From assembly GCA_948794795.1 (NCBI GenBank), contig CAQGLR010000002.1, positions 124,001-188,000 of the forward strand: a stretch of 64,000 nt of DNA, in the 5' to 3' direction. The notes under the pieces are model-generated. The model had not been told where the DNA came from. It did no database searches and saw nothing but the letters and a program-made list of their open reading frames with translations. This DNA comes from an uncultured Lachnospiraceae bacterium (GTDB lineage Bacteria; Bacillota; Clostridia; Lachnospirales; Lachnospiraceae). The translations under genes and the position numbers were made by a program. Below are positions 8,585 through 18,646 of this stretch, piece after piece. Each line of letters starts with the position of its first letter. Positions within the stretch are counted from its first letter, which is position 1.

Positions 8585-10999
8585 TCATTGTGTGTCTTGT
8601 AACGTAAACTGGCTGTTTATATGGACATCGCACTTTCTCTGTGGCTGTGTGCCATTTGCAAAGTATTCAAGACGTACACAGGAACCACCCTCTGCATATG
8701 CACATGTGTCCATATTGGCAAGAAGCCCTGATTTATTACATATATTACACGAAACAATTCCTTCTGGTTTCTCAAACTTTTTAGCAGGAAGTTTTATTTT
8801 TTTATGGATTTTCTCCATAATATCTTTCCACATCTTTTTATGATGGTTTCCGTCTGGCTGTGGTGTATTAATATCATAACCAGACCATATACCAGCTGTA
8901 TAATATGGTGTATACCCTTCAAACCAGTAATCTGTATTATCAGATGTAGTACCTGTCTTACCTGCCTGTGCCATTTCTATACTTTCAAACTTTGCAGCTG
9001 TCCCGGTACCTTCCGAAATAACATCTTCCATAGCATCTGTAAGAAGCCATGCAGTCGTTTCTTTCATTACTCTTTTAGTTTCAGGCTCATTATTTAAAAG
9101 AACATTGCCATCATGGTCAACTATCTTTGTATAAAATACAGGCTCTATATATGTGCCACCATTAGCTATGCTTGCATATGCAGCTGTAAGCTCAAGGTTA
9201 GTAACCCCCTCTGTAAGCCCTCCAAGTGCTGTAGGCAGCTGTATATCAGTATAAACCCTGCCATCTTCGGACTGTCTTTTGTCTACAAGTGTAGAAATCC
9301 CCAGGTTTACAAGATAATCAAATCCTGTCTGCGGTGTTACCTTCTCAAATGTCTTTACAGCTACCACATTATCAGAACTGGTAATTGCTTCCCTTAATGT
9401 TATAAGCCCTTTATAACTTGTAGTCCCCCAGTTTTTTACTGTTATATTAGTGCCTGGGTATTTATATGGTGCGTCATTTTCAACATCTGCAAGTGTCATT
9501 CCACGTGTATCAAGTGCTGGAAGGTATGTGGACAATATTTTAAATGTAGAACCTGGCTGCCTTTTTGAAAGAGTTGCCCTGTTAAATGTCCTGTCTGCTG
9601 TTTTCTCTCCCCTTCCGCCCGCAACCGCCATTACCTGCCCGCTGTGCTGGTCAAGCAGCACAAAAGATACCTGTGGCTGTTTTATAAAGTTAATCTTTTC
9701 ACTTAAAACTTTGCTTCCATCCTCTAATACACTTTTCCTAAATACTTTTATATATTTATCTGCACTTTTTTTCTTTTTAAAATAAAGGCTTATCTCCCTG
9801 CCTTTGCTAGCAGAATAAAAAGCTTTTATATTATTTTCTGTATACTCTGAAACTTCACCAGAAGGGCTTTCAACAGACAGTGCATATGATAAATATTTCA
9901 CTACATCTTCTGGATAATAACTGTCATCGTTAATAATTTCATCACAGATATCTTGTAATTCCTGTTTCTGGCATGAGAAAATCTTAAGCCCTCTTCTGTA
10001 AACTGCATTATATGCCTGGGTTTCTGTATAGCCAAGCTTTTGTTTTAAATCCTTTACCACACTGTCTATAACTGCATCCACATAATATGAATTAACCTGT
10101 CTTTTAATTGAAGATTTTCTTTTATTAACTTCTGCAATAACAGAATAAACATCATCACCAAGGGCGTCTTCATACTCATCTTCTGATATATGGTTCTGTT
10201 CAAGCATAGCTTTAAGCACGAGCTTCCTTCTTGCGGCATTATTTTCCTGGTGGGTAATAGGGTTATTTTCTGACGGGTTCTGTGTAATAGCAGCAATTAC
10301 TGATGCCTCAGATACCGTAAGGTCTGAAACAGACTTGTCAAAATATCTTCTGCTTGCTGCTTCAACTCCTAATGTATTCTGCCCAAGGTTTATTGTATTA
10401 AGGTAATATTCAAGAATCTGGTCTTTATCCATGCTGCTTTCAAGGTTTACAGCAAGGCACTGTTCTTGTATTTTACGTGTAAATTTAGCAAAGAAAGAGT
10501 TTTCATTGCCTCCCCCGAAAACCTGGTTCTTAAGAAGCTGCTGTGTAATTGTGCTTGCACCCTGTTCAAGGCCTTCTTTGCTCATTACACCTGAATATAA
10601 TGCACGCAGTATTCCTTTTAAATCAATACCTTTATGCTCATAAAACCTTGCATCTTCAATAGCTATAAATGCATTGCATACACCTTGTGGAATTTGTCCT
10701 ATGTCCACATATATACGGTTAGCATCAGAACCTACCAAAGTCTGTGTAACATTTCCATCTGCATCATAAATGGAAGTGGCATAACCTGTTGGCATAATTT
10801 CTATTTCACTAAGTTCTGGTGTACTGTCAACCAGCCCACGTAAAACACCTGCCACACATGAAGCTGCTGTTAAAAATAATACAATTACCATAACAGCCGA
10901 AAAAACAATACCAAACAGACGTATCCTGTTTAAAACTTTGCTTTTAGATGATGCAAGCCCCTGGATTTTCCTTTTTATCTGCTGTTCGCCATAATTCAT
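8585..10999 (-). CDS. Class A penicillin-binding protein (PBP1A type)
   Basis: 804 aa from ATG 10999, chosen for the GGGGGA site 5 nt upstream. Short cytosolic N-terminus, then one membrane anchor (about 26-55). GT51 glycosyltransferase motifs EDARFYEHKGID and GASTITQQLLKN follow, then a transpeptidase domain with PGSTFK (SxxK), SSDN (SxN) and AGKTGTTSDNTDYW (KTG). It polymerises and cross-links peptidoglycan outside the membrane. The last 60 residues carry CNICNKSGLLANMDTC, a short Cys-rich tail. A second class A PBP lies at the right end of the window. Confidence 0.95.
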   Translation of the reverse strand: MNYGEQQIKRKIQGLASSKSKVLNRIRLFGIVFSAVMVIVLFLTAASCVAGVLRGLVDSTPELSEIEIMPTGYATSIYDADGNVTQTLVGSDANRIYVDIGQIPQGVCNAFIAIEDARFYEHKGIDLKGILRALYSGVMSKEGLEQGASTITQQLLKNQVFGGGNENSFFAKFTRKIQEQCLAVNLESSMDKDQILEYYLNTINLGQNTLGVEAASRRYFDKSVSDLTVSEASVIAAITQNPSENNPITHQENNAARRKLVLKAMLEQNHISEDEYEDALGDDVYSVIAEVNKRKSSIKRQVNSYYVDAVIDSVVKDLKQKLGYTETQAYNAVYRRGLKIFSCQKQELQDICDEIINDDSYYPEDVVKYLSYALSVESPSGEVSEYTENNIKAFYSASKGREISLYFKKKKSADKYIKVFRKSVLEDGSKVLSEKINFIKQPQVSFVLLDQHSGQVMAVAGGRGEKTADRTFNRATLSKRQPGSTFKILSTYLPALDTRGMTLADVENDAPYKYPGTNITVKNWGTTSYKGLITLREAITSSDNVVAVKTFEKVTPQTGFDYLVNLGISTLVDKRQSEDGRVYTDIQLPTALGGLTEGVTNLELTAAYASIANGGTYIEPVFYTKIVDHDGNVLLNNEPETKRVMKETTAWLLTDAMEDVISEGTGTAAKFESIEMAQAGKTGTTSDNTDYWFEGYTPYYTAGIWSGYDINTPQPDGNHHKKMWKDIMEKIHKKIKLPAKKFEKPEGIVSCNICNKSGLLANMDTCAYAEGGSCVRLEYFANGTQPQRKCDVHINSQFTLQDTQ

Positions 11000-11084
11000 A
11001 AAAATCCCCCATTTCCTGTTAAGCCCATGCTGTGCATTTAGTGGCATAGACATCAGTTATCAAAATTATATCACTGGTTTATCC

Positions 11085-11112
11085 AAAAAAGGCAATGCCA
11101 GTGCATTGCCTT
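11085..11112 (-). terminator. Intrinsic terminator of purA
   Basis: Minus strand: AAGGCAATGC, loop ACTG, GCATTGCCTT followed directly by T's (six A's at 11085-11090 on the plus strand). A textbook rho-independent terminator 24 bp past the purA stop. Confidence 0.88.
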
Positions 11113-11135
11113 AATATTCTGCCACAAAATGGCTC

Positions 11136-12419
11136 TTATCCACGGCGGATAATATCTGTTCTCTTTGGTCCATTGGAAACCATTTTTATAGGTACTCCAA
11201 TCTGTTTCTCAATAAACTCAATATACTTACGGCAGTTTTCTGGAAGCTTGTCATATTCCTTTATACCTGTAATATCACATTCCCATCCAGGAAGCACTTC
11301 ATATACAGGTTTTGCCTTAGCAAGCCTGGCTGTAACAGGGAAATCTGTTACTACTTCCCCATCAATTTCATAACCTGTACATACAGGTATCTCTTTCAGG
11401 TAGCCAAGGCAGTCAAGCACTGTAAGGACTACTTCTGTAGCTCCCTGTATCTCACACCCGTAACGTGTAGCAACCGAATCAAACCATCCCATACGCCTTG
11501 GACGTCCTGTAGTCGCTCCATATTCACCGCCATCACCGCCATGTTTCCTAAGTTTACCAGCTTCTTCCTCATCAAGTATTTCACTTACAAATTCACCTGC
11601 TCCAACTGCACTTGAATATGCCTTTACTACTGTAACTATCCTTTTTATCTCATATGGTGGTATGCCTGCTCCTACTGCACCATATGCTGCAAGGGTTGAA
11701 GAAGATGTAACCATAGGATATATACCATGGTCTGGGTCTTTCAGTGAACCAAGCTGTCCTTCTAACAAGATGTTTTTGCCTTCTTTAAGTGCTTTACGCA
11801 GATAAGCTGATACATCACATACATATGGTGCAACCATATCACGGTAACTGTGCAGGGTTTCTAAAAGTTCTGTCTCATTAATTACAGGCTTATGGTAAAG
11901 ATGCTCAAGAATAACATTTTTCTGTATACAGATTCTTGCAATCTTTTCTTTTAATGCATCATCATCCATAAAGAGTTCTGAAACCTGGATACCCGTTTTA
12001 GCATATTTATCTGAATAAAATGGTGCTATTCCTGACTTTGTAGAACCAAATGACTTCTTTCCAAGACGCTCTTCTTCATATTCATCAAATGCTATATGGT
12101 ATGGCATAAGAATCTGTGCCCTGTCAGATACAAGAATCTTTGGCTCTGGAACTCCTCTTTTCACAAGTTCATTTATCTCATTAAATAAATACGGAATATT
12201 TAAAGCTACACCATTTCCAATTATACTTGTTGTATGGTTATAGAAAACACCAGATGGAAGCAGATGCAAAGCAAACTTACCATAATCATTTATAATAGTA
12301 TGTCCGGCATTGCTTCCTCCCTGGAAACGTACAATAATATCTGATTCTTCCCCAAGCATATCAGTTATCTTGCCTTTACCTTCATCTCCCCAGTTAGCCC
12401 CAACAATAGCTGTTACCAT
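11136..12419 (-). CDS. purA: Adenylosuccinate synthetase
   Basis: 427 aa from ATG 12419 (GGAGG 5 nt upstream). It makes adenylosuccinate from IMP, aspartate and GTP, the first AMP-specific step. The GTP loop GANWGDEGKGK (7-17) contains the catalytic Asp; NAGHT, TGRPRRMGWFD and the C-terminal NGPKRTD are also present. It is the last gene of a minus-strand run purF-purB-HD-GYP-purA and ends at a strong terminator. Confidence 0.97.
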   Translation of the reverse strand: MVTAIVGANWGDEGKGKITDMLGEESDIIVRFQGGSNAGHTIINDYGKFALHLLPSGVFYNHTTSIIGNGVALNIPYLFNEINELVKRGVPEPKILVSDRAQILMPYHIAFDEYEEERLGKKSFGSTKSGIAPFYSDKYAKTGIQVSELFMDDDALKEKIARICIQKNVILEHLYHKPVINETELLETLHSYRDMVAPYVCDVSAYLRKALKEGKNILLEGQLGSLKDPDHGIYPMVTSSSTLAAYGAVGAGIPPYEIKRIVTVVKAYSSAVGAGEFVSEILDEEEAGKLRKHGGDGGEYGATTGRPRRMGWFDSVATRYGCEIQGATEVVLTVLDCLGYLKEIPVCTGYEIDGEVVTDFPVTARLAKAKPVYEVLPGWECDITGIKEYDKLPENCRKYIEFIEKQIGVPIKMVSNGPKRTDIIRRG

Positions 12420-12471
12420 AGTATCCTCCATTCTGCCGCCACACGGCATGTTTGTAAACATCCTGTATCTT

Positions 12472-13608
12472 TTATACCAGTACCTCTTTTATTTTTATAG
12501 AAGTATCATATGACAAGTCAATAAACTCATCTTTAACCTTAACTACTGGCCTTGCAAGGTCTTTTCTGTTAATCATAATAACCCTTCCTGTCATGCCATT
12601 TGAAAGCAGTACCTTTGTATTAATATATGCCTGTACAGCTTTTTCAAGAAATGGTATAAGGAACCTGGCATCATATTTTGAAAGCCCTTCCCTTTCAAAC
12701 ATATGTATTACTTCAAATGGGCATATAGCTGCACGGTAAACCCTTTCAGAAGTCATTGCATCATATGTATCAGCTATTGCTACAATCCTTGCAAATTCTT
12801 CTATCTGTTCTGTCTTATAGCCGCTTGGATATCCGCTTCCATCACATCTCTCATGGTGGCGCATTGCAACCTCTGCGATACGTGGGTCAAGGTTAAGCCT
12901 CTTTAAAATATTATTTCCATGGAATACATGTGTCTTGGCAATATTGTATTCTGGAATTGTAAGCCTTCCTTTTTTCATTGTAATTTCTTCTGGCACAAGA
13001 ATCTTTCCTATATCACATAGAAGGCCTGCTAATGTAAGGACATCCAGGTCTTCTTTTGTCATATCAGGATAAACAGTCCTTGCAATCAAGTTGCACAATA
13101 AAGCTACATTCATACAATGTACATAGGTTGTATCACTATAACCCCTCATACACTGCAGCATATCAAGGATATGAAGGCTGCTCTTTCCTTTTGAAATAAC
13201 ATTTTTGACATCAGAAAGCAACAGTCCTGTATCAACCTCTTCATTATTGGTTACAACACTGTTAAAGACATCTTTTAAATCATCAACACTTTCCATAAAT
13301 GAAGATTCAAATTCCTGGAAAGCTTTGGTTTCCCTGATATTTACTATACCTTCTTCTTCCTCTTCTTCCAGTTCCTTTATATCAGGAATTTCTTCTTCCT
13401 CTGGCACAAAGACTTCTTTCTGCTGTCCATCTGTCTCTTCTATTTCTACTCTTATTGCAAATACAGAATATTCTTTTAATGCCTTAAGAATTTCTTCTGT
13501 AAGGACTGTTCCTTTTGGTATAACCAGCTGGTTATCTGATGTGTATACATCATCAGCTGTTACCATGCCAACTTTTGCCCTTGATGTTAAAATTCTTTTT
13601 GCTGCCAT
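12472..13608 (-). CDS. HD-GYP domain protein with altered HD motif
   Basis: 378 aa, ATG with GGGGG upstream. An N-terminal segment (1-60) and an acidic stretch of Glu residues (70-87) precede an HD-GYP domain (about 140-330). HD-GYP enzymes hydrolyse cyclic di-GMP. H164, HHERCDG (251-257) and GYP (259-261) are present, but the HD pair itself reads LLCDIGK: Cys198 replaces the metal-binding His, while Asp199 is kept. Activity is therefore doubtful; it may act as a c-di-GMP sensor or be an inactive relative. It is embedded between purB and purA on the same strand, with no obvious link to purine synthesis. Confidence 0.85.
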   Translation of the reverse strand: MAAKRILTSRAKVGMVTADDVYTSDNQLVIPKGTVLTEEILKALKEYSVFAIRVEIEETDGQQKEVFVPEEEEIPDIKELEEEEEEGIVNIRETKAFQEFESSFMESVDDLKDVFNSVVTNNEEVDTGLLLSDVKNVISKGKSSLHILDMLQCMRGYSDTTYVHCMNVALLCNLIARTVYPDMTKEDLDVLTLAGLLCDIGKILVPEEITMKKGRLTIPEYNIAKTHVFHGNNILKRLNLDPRIAEVAMRHHERCDGSGYPSGYKTEQIEEFARIVAIADTYDAMTSERVYRAAICPFEVIHMFEREGLSKYDARFLIPFLEKAVQAYINTKVLLSNGMTGRVIMINRKDLARPVVKVKDEFIDLSYDTSIKIKEVLV

Positions 13609-13686
13609 ATTACCCCCAGTCCATCTTCATGCCATGCCAGTTTCCATGGCATGGCACAGACTTTTTATACATTACAACGTTGCTGT

Positions 13687-13719
13687 ATTTTATCCACATA
13701 AACTTTGTATGGATAAAAT
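13687..13719 (-). terminator. AT-rich hairpin after purB
   Basis: Inverted repeat ATTTTATCCA (13687-13696) and TGGATAAAAT (13710-13719), immediately downstream of the purB stop at 13723. The stem ends in A/T, which could serve as a weak terminator or an mRNA 3'-end stabiliser. A second hairpin (TGCCATG/CATGGCA near 13630-13655) lies closer to the HD-GYP start. Confidence 0.4.
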
Positions 13720-13722
13720 TAT

Positions 13723-15177
13723 TTACACATTTATCTCTGGCCTTACCCCAAGTATATCCTTATTAGCATCAAGCACAGGTTTTACTATTCCTGTTATATA
13801 CTCTTCAACTTGCGAAGCAGCACGCCCTGTATACCTTGAAGGTTCCATTGCATCTTTTAATTCTTCCTCACTAACAGGGAACTTGTCATCTTCTGCTATC
13901 AGCCCAAGCAGGTTATTTTCCTTGCCGTACTTCTTGACATTCTCACCTGCCTGCATAGAAAGCCTGCGTATCTCTTCATGCAGTTCCTGCCTGTTACCAC
14001 CTGCTTTAACTGCATCCATCATTATATTTTCTGTTGCCATAAATGGAAGTTCTGCCATAAGATGTTTTTCTATAACCTTATCATAAACAACAAGCCCGTC
14101 TGCTACATTTAATAAAAGGTCAAGTATACCATCAGCAGCAAGAAATCCTTCTGGTATGCTTATACGCTTATTAGCAGAATCATCAAGTGTACGCTCAAAC
14201 CACTGGCATGCAGATGTATACATTGCATTAGTAACATCAGACATAACATACCTTGAAAGTGAAGTAATCCTCTCACATCTCATAGGGTTTCTCTTATAAG
14301 CCATTGCAGAAGAACCTATCTGGTTTTTCTCAAATGGTTCTTCAACTTCTTTAAGGTGCTGCAGAAGACGTATATCACATGAGAACTTATGAGCACTTGC
14401 GGCAATCCCTGCAAGTACATTTAACACACGTGTGTCGAGCTTACGTGAATATGTCTGTCCTGATACTGGGAAACATGCATCAAAGCCCATCTTGCCTGCA
14501 ATAATCCTGTCAAGTTCTTTAACCTTTTCCTCATCCCCGTCAAAAAGTTCCATAAAACTTGCCTGTGTGCCTGTTGTTCCTTTTGAACCCAGAAGTTTCA
14601 TTGTTGAAGCAACATAGTCTAGGTCTTCTAAGTCCATCATAAACTCCTGCAGCCACAGTGTTGCACGCTTGCCAACAGTTGTAGGCTGGGCTGGCTGGAA
14701 ATGTGTAAATGCAAGTGATGGCATATCTTTGTATTGCATTGCAAAACCTGCAAGTTTATCAATAACATTAATAAGCTTTACACGCACAAGCTTAAGTGCT
14801 TCAGACATAATTATAACGTCTGTATTGTCACCTACATAACATGATGTAGCTCCAAGATGTATAATTCCTGCTGCCTCCGGGCACTGCACACCATATGCAT
14901 ACACATGTGACATTACATCATGGCGTACAAGTTTCTCACGTTCTTTTGCAACATCATAGTTTATATCTTCTGCATGTGCCTTAAGTTCTTCAATCTGCCC
15001 TGCTGTAACTGCAGGTTCCCCTTTTTCATTCTTAAGCCCAAGCTCATTTTCAGCTTCAGCAAGTGCAATCCAGAGCTTTCTCCATGTCTTAAACTTCTTG
15101 TCTGGTGAAAAAATATACTGCATCTCCTTGCTTGCATAACGTTCTGAAAGCGGGCTTGTATATCTGTCGTTGCTCAT
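13723..15177 (-). CDS. purB: Adenylosuccinate lyase
   Basis: 484 aa from ATG 15177, which follows GAGGA; the longer frame has no site. It cleaves SAICAR and adenylosuccinate with loss of fumarate. The fumarase/aspartase-superfamily signature is GSSAMAYKRNPMRCE; TSCYVGDNTD and THFQPAQPTTVGKR are the other two conserved blocks. Lies 75 bp after purF and upstream of the HD-GYP gene. Confidence 0.96.
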   Translation of the reverse strand: MSNDRYTSPLSERYASKEMQYIFSPDKKFKTWRKLWIALAEAENELGLKNEKGEPAVTAGQIEELKAHAEDINYDVAKEREKLVRHDVMSHVYAYGVQCPEAAGIIHLGATSCYVGDNTDVIIMSEALKLVRVKLINVIDKLAGFAMQYKDMPSLAFTHFQPAQPTTVGKRATLWLQEFMMDLEDLDYVASTMKLLGSKGTTGTQASFMELFDGDEEKVKELDRIIAGKMGFDACFPVSGQTYSRKLDTRVLNVLAGIAASAHKFSCDIRLLQHLKEVEEPFEKNQIGSSAMAYKRNPMRCERITSLSRYVMSDVTNAMYTSACQWFERTLDDSANKRISIPEGFLAADGILDLLLNVADGLVVYDKVIEKHLMAELPFMATENIMMDAVKAGGNRQELHEEIRRLSMQAGENVKKYGKENNLLGLIAEDDKFPVSEEELKDAMEPSRYTGRAASQVEEYITGIVKPVLDANKDILGVRPEINV

Positions 15178-15252
15178 AATCTTCCTCATTTCTGCGCCTG
15201 CATAGCCATACCGTCTGTGCTGCAGCGCCAAAGCACAGCCTGGCTGCATTAA

Positions 15253-16740
15253 TTACTGTTCATAGTCACCACGTATATCCTCTTTTGGTGGTGTTACAGG
15301 ATAATTGCCTGAAAAACATGCATCACAATATCCCAGTTCTTTACCTGCCAGTTCGCCAAGACGGCTGATATCAAGATATCCAAGAGAATCTGCACCTATA
15401 AGCCTGCATATCTCATCAACCGTATGGTTATATGCCATAAGCTGGTCACTCGATGGCACATCTGTACCAAAATAACACGGATATAAAAATGGTGGTGAAC
15501 TTATGCGTACATGGACTTCTTTTGCCCCTGCATCTTTTAGCATCTTTACTATGCGTGCGCTTGTAGTACCACGTACAATAGAGTCATCTATCATAATAAC
15601 CCTTTTGCCTTCTACAACATTGCGCAGTGCGTTAAGCTTAACCATAACACTTGATTCACGGGCAGACTGCTTTGGCTTAATAAATGTACGGCCTACATAG
15701 CTGTTCTTTACAAACCCGGTACCATAAGGTATCCCTGATTCGAGTGAATATCCCATCGCCGCAGCATTACCTGATTCTGGTACACCTATTACAATATCAG
15801 CTTCTACTGGATAGGTCTGTGCAAGGATTTTACCTGCTATAAGCCTTGACTCATGCACACATACGCCATCTATATAACTGTCTGGCCTCGCAAAATAGAT
15901 ATACTCAAATATGCATCTGGCTGTCTTTCCGCCTGCCATGCTCATATCTGACTTTATCCCGTCTGCTGTGATTGCCACAATCTCACCTGGCTTTACATCA
16001 CGTACAAATTCTGCGCCTATTGTATCAAGCGCACATGACTCTGATGCAAGCACATATGCATTATCCCTTTTTCCAATGCAGAGCGGCCTGAAACCAAATG
16101 GGTCCCTTGCACCAATAAGTTTCCTTGGGCTTGCAACTACAAGTGAATATGCACCTTTAATCTTCTCCATCGCTTTTTTAACTGCATTTTCTGCTGTCCC
16201 AGATTTAAGTCTTTCACGTGCGATAAGATAAGCAATAACTTCTGAGTCAATGCTTGTCTGGAAAATAGCCCCGTTTGCCTCCAGGTCATTCCTTAATTCT
16301 ACTGCATTGACAAGATTGCCATTATGTGCAACTATAAGTGTCCCTTTTATATAGTTAAGCACAAGTGGCTGTGTATTTTCAGCAATACTTGCCCCTGCTG
16401 TGGAGTAACGCACATGCCCTACACCAATATCTCCCCGCATCTTCTCAAGAGACTCTGCATTAATTACTTCATTGACAAGCCCCATCCCTTTGCATACACA
16501 TGAGTTACGCTTTGGGCCGTCTGTACGGCTGACGGCAATACCGCAGCTCTCCTGTCCTCTGTGCTGTAGTGAGAAAAGGCCATAATATATTGCTGGTGCT
16601 ACATCTGCGCCATCCAGGTCATACATGCCAAATACCCCGCACTCCTCACCCAGTCCTGTTCCGCCAGTGCTTTGAAAAGTTGTTTCTTTTCCCTGCCTGT
16701 TATTGTAAGGTTCATTGCTATGATTTGATTTTTTATCCAT
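15253..16740 (-). CDS. purF: Amidophosphoribosyltransferase (Fe-S type)
   Basis: 495 aa from ATG 16740 (GGAGG 5 nt upstream). First committed step of purine synthesis: PRPP and glutamine to phosphoribosylamine. A 33-residue propeptide precedes the catalytic Cys in GEECGVFG (C34), which must become the N-terminus after self-cleavage. The PRPP loop is VIMIDDSIVRGTTS. The Cys residues in CIFEYIYFARP, PFLYPCYFG and YCDACFSG match the [4Fe-4S] ligands of the Bacillus-type enzyme, which is oxygen-labile. First gene of the purFB-HD-GYP-purA run, with its own promoter. Confidence 0.96.
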   Translation of the reverse strand: MDKKSNHSNEPYNNRQGKETTFQSTGGTGLGEECGVFGMYDLDGADVAPAIYYGLFSLQHRGQESCGIAVSRTDGPKRNSCVCKGMGLVNEVINAESLEKMRGDIGVGHVRYSTAGASIAENTQPLVLNYIKGTLIVAHNGNLVNAVELRNDLEANGAIFQTSIDSEVIAYLIARERLKSGTAENAVKKAMEKIKGAYSLVVASPRKLIGARDPFGFRPLCIGKRDNAYVLASESCALDTIGAEFVRDVKPGEIVAITADGIKSDMSMAGGKTARCIFEYIYFARPDSYIDGVCVHESRLIAGKILAQTYPVEADIVIGVPESGNAAAMGYSLESGIPYGTGFVKNSYVGRTFIKPKQSARESSVMVKLNALRNVVEGKRVIMIDDSIVRGTTSARIVKMLKDAGAKEVHVRISSPPFLYPCYFGTDVPSSDQLMAYNHTVDEICRLIGADSLGYLDISRLGELAGKELGYCDACFSGNYPVTPPKEDIRGDYEQ

Positions 16741-16797
16741 TCTTTCCTCCAGATTATAATGCAAAACGCAAAATCCCGTGCAATTACCACAATTTAC

Positions 16798-16825
16798 ATT
16801 ATACCAATTTCCATAAAAAGCGCAA
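16798..16825 (-). promoter_or_regulatory. Promoter for purF
   Basis: Minus strand: -35 TTGCGC (16820-16825), 16-bp spacer, -10 TATAAT (16798-16803), 58 bp before the purF start. No PurBox or purine riboswitch was recognised between promoter and gene. Confidence 0.6.
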
Positions 16826-16853
16826 GTAGCAGATTAAACAGCGGTCTTATGGA

Positions 16854-17105
16854 TTTTTGGAAATTAAATATTTCACAAGTTATATGGCTCTGGCAATTCC
16901 AAAATTTTACCAACAGCAGCACGTTTGCACTTGGATGGGATACGCAGTGGTGCATAAAGCCCCTATGTTTCTGCGAAACAAATGTTTCACAGAAACATTT
17001 AATACGGGGCTTAAGCACCAGCGTCCCCATAACAGCTGCTTTTTGGTAAAACATTTGGAACTTGCCAGAGTAATTTAATCTTTGTATAAATTTAATTTTC
17101 AAACA
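16854..17105. repeat. Palindromic MITE-like element, copy A
   Basis: 252 bp. The ends are imperfect inverted copies of TGTTTGAAAATTA (left TTTTTGGAAATTA at 16854, right TAATTTTCAAACA ending 17105). Inside are subterminal inverted repeats CTCTGGCAA...TTGCCAGAG and a central palindrome around ATGTTTCTGCGAAAC. The whole element can fold on itself. Nearly the same sequence occurs at 25512-25777 and 31972-32203. No transposase is encoded. Open frames within it are by-products of the palindrome. It fills most of the gap between purF and the GH3 gene. Confidence 0.8.
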
Positions 17106-17172
17106 TCAATAAGCCACAAGACAAACACATGGTTAAATAAACTGCGGACATTTTGTTAATAAGCAATAAATT

Positions 17173-17250
17173 AAATATTTTCTGGAACGGTTTCTATGCA
17201 CTGCTGCGTTTCTAACGTAGCGCAAGCGTGCCCCTGGATGGAAAATATTT
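17173..17250. repeat. Inverted repeat, possible element remnant
   Basis: AAATATTTTC (17173-17182) and GAAAATATTT (17241-17250) flank a 58-bp segment containing TGCACTGCTGCGTTTC, which resembles internal sequence of the MITE-like family (compare 31905-31925). It may be an eroded or deletion-derived copy. It lies between copy A and the GH3 gene. Confidence 0.4.
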
Positions 17251-17311
17251 ACATAATTATAAAACCTGCGTCATATTGCCAGATTTTTAATACAGATACA
17301 ACTAACCTGTA

Positions 17312-18541
17312 TTATTCCACTGTCATTATGCCACGCATAAACTTAACTGTAAGTATCCTTAATACAGATGCATCAAGCCGCTCCTTGGATATAGAACCAT
17401 TGTTTATCCTGCTTATAATTTCATTATATGCCATCTCAAGGTCGAGAGGCATAAGGACTATATCTGCCCCGCCACTCACAGCACCATATGCTGCCTCCGC
17501 TGATGTATAATTATCTGTTATTGATGCCATATCCATAGCATCTGTAATAATAACCCCCTGGAAACCAAGTTCATCACGCAGTATAGTGTCCATCACCAGG
17601 CTTGACATACTTGCTGGCTGGGCTGTTTCTGTCACCTTGCTTACAGAAATATGTGACACCATTACAAAATCAGCGCCTGCTGCTATACCCGCCTCAAAAG
17701 GCACAAAATCATTTTTCCTAAGGCTTGCAATGCTGCTGTCTATATTTACACTTTCTATATGTGTATCACCACTTGAAGAACCTTGTCCTGGGAAATGCTT
17801 TAATGTAGCACTTACATTTTGTTTCTGTATCCCTTTAACAAATGCAGATGTAAACTCTGCTACTTTATCAGGCTCGCCGCCAAAAGACCTTGTCCCTATC
17901 TCTAAATTAAGTTCACTTGTCTTTACATCCGCAACAGGGGCAAAATCAACATTAAAACCAAGGCTGCTTATCTCTGAGCCAATAGTTTCCCCCATATTAT
18001 ATACATATGATGCATCCTTTGTCTTTCCTATTTCTTCCATAGTCTGGAATACAGTTGTACCCATTTTCTTATTATTGGCAATCCTCGCAACATCACCGCC
18101 TTCTTCATCTACTGATATAAACAGTGGTATACTGCTGTTCTCCTGAAGCCTTGTTACCAGCTTCTCTGTCTGCTTTCTTCCAGCTATATTCCTTGAAAAT
18201 AATATAACTCCCCCAATATGGTACTTATCAAGGGATTTTTTCATTCTTTTGGTAAATCTCCTCCACTCATAATAATTGCCATTCTTCTGGTCAAGCAGTT
18301 CAAGGTTTACTATAAACAGCTGCCCTGCTTTCTCTTCTACAGTCATATTCTCCATATAACCAGCAGCGGCCTCTACAGCTTCTTCCTTGCTTAAGCCTTT
18401 CTTCTGTTCTCCTGTGGCAGTGGCCTCTGGGCTTTCATCTGGTGTGTATACATCTGTTGTCCCGCCAGGCATTGCACATCCTGCCAGGCAGATACACATT
18501 AAAAGACTGCATATGGTTTTTATAAACTTGTACTTATTCAT
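17312..18541 (-). CDS. Glycoside hydrolase family 3 lipoprotein (NagZ-like)
   Basis: 409 aa. Lipoprotein signal with lipobox LAGC (C22), so it is tethered outside the membrane. The GH3 catalytic domain (about 70-405) has KHFPGQGSSSGDTHIES, the NagZ-type loop carrying the catalytic Asp/His dyad, and the nucleophile Asp in VIITDAMDMAS. Such single-domain GH3 enzymes are beta-N-acetylhexosaminidases that release GlcNAc from muropeptides or chitin fragments. No C-terminal second domain, as expected for NagZ types. Stands alone; role in cell-wall turnover is inferred from the family. Confidence 0.88.
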   Translation of the reverse strand: MNKYKFIKTICSLLMCICLAGCAMPGGTTDVYTPDESPEATATGEQKKGLSKEEAVEAAAGYMENMTVEEKAGQLFIVNLELLDQKNGNYYEWRRFTKRMKKSLDKYHIGGVILFSRNIAGRKQTEKLVTRLQENSSIPLFISVDEEGGDVARIANNKKMGTTVFQTMEEIGKTKDASYVYNMGETIGSEISSLGFNVDFAPVADVKTSELNLEIGTRSFGGEPDKVAEFTSAFVKGIQKQNVSATLKHFPGQGSSSGDTHIESVNIDSSIASLRKNDFVPFEAGIAAGADFVMVSHISVSKVTETAQPASMSSLVMDTILRDELGFQGVIITDAMDMASITDNYTSAEAAYGAVSGGADIVLMPLDLEMAYNEIISRINNGSISKERLDASVLRILTVKFMRGIMTVE

Positions 18542-18646
18542 TACTGCAATCTGTCTCCATTCAATTTAATTATAATACCAGCTATTTACATTTTACCGGA
18601 ATATGTTGTATATATCAATCCAAAAATTATTTTTATTTTTTTGTAA

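Noticed and set aside
16857..17102. Small proteins encoded in the palindromic elements, on either strand
   Set aside because: Similar peptides can be read from copies A and B, but in both strands and without ribosome sites. They are by-products of repeat DNA.
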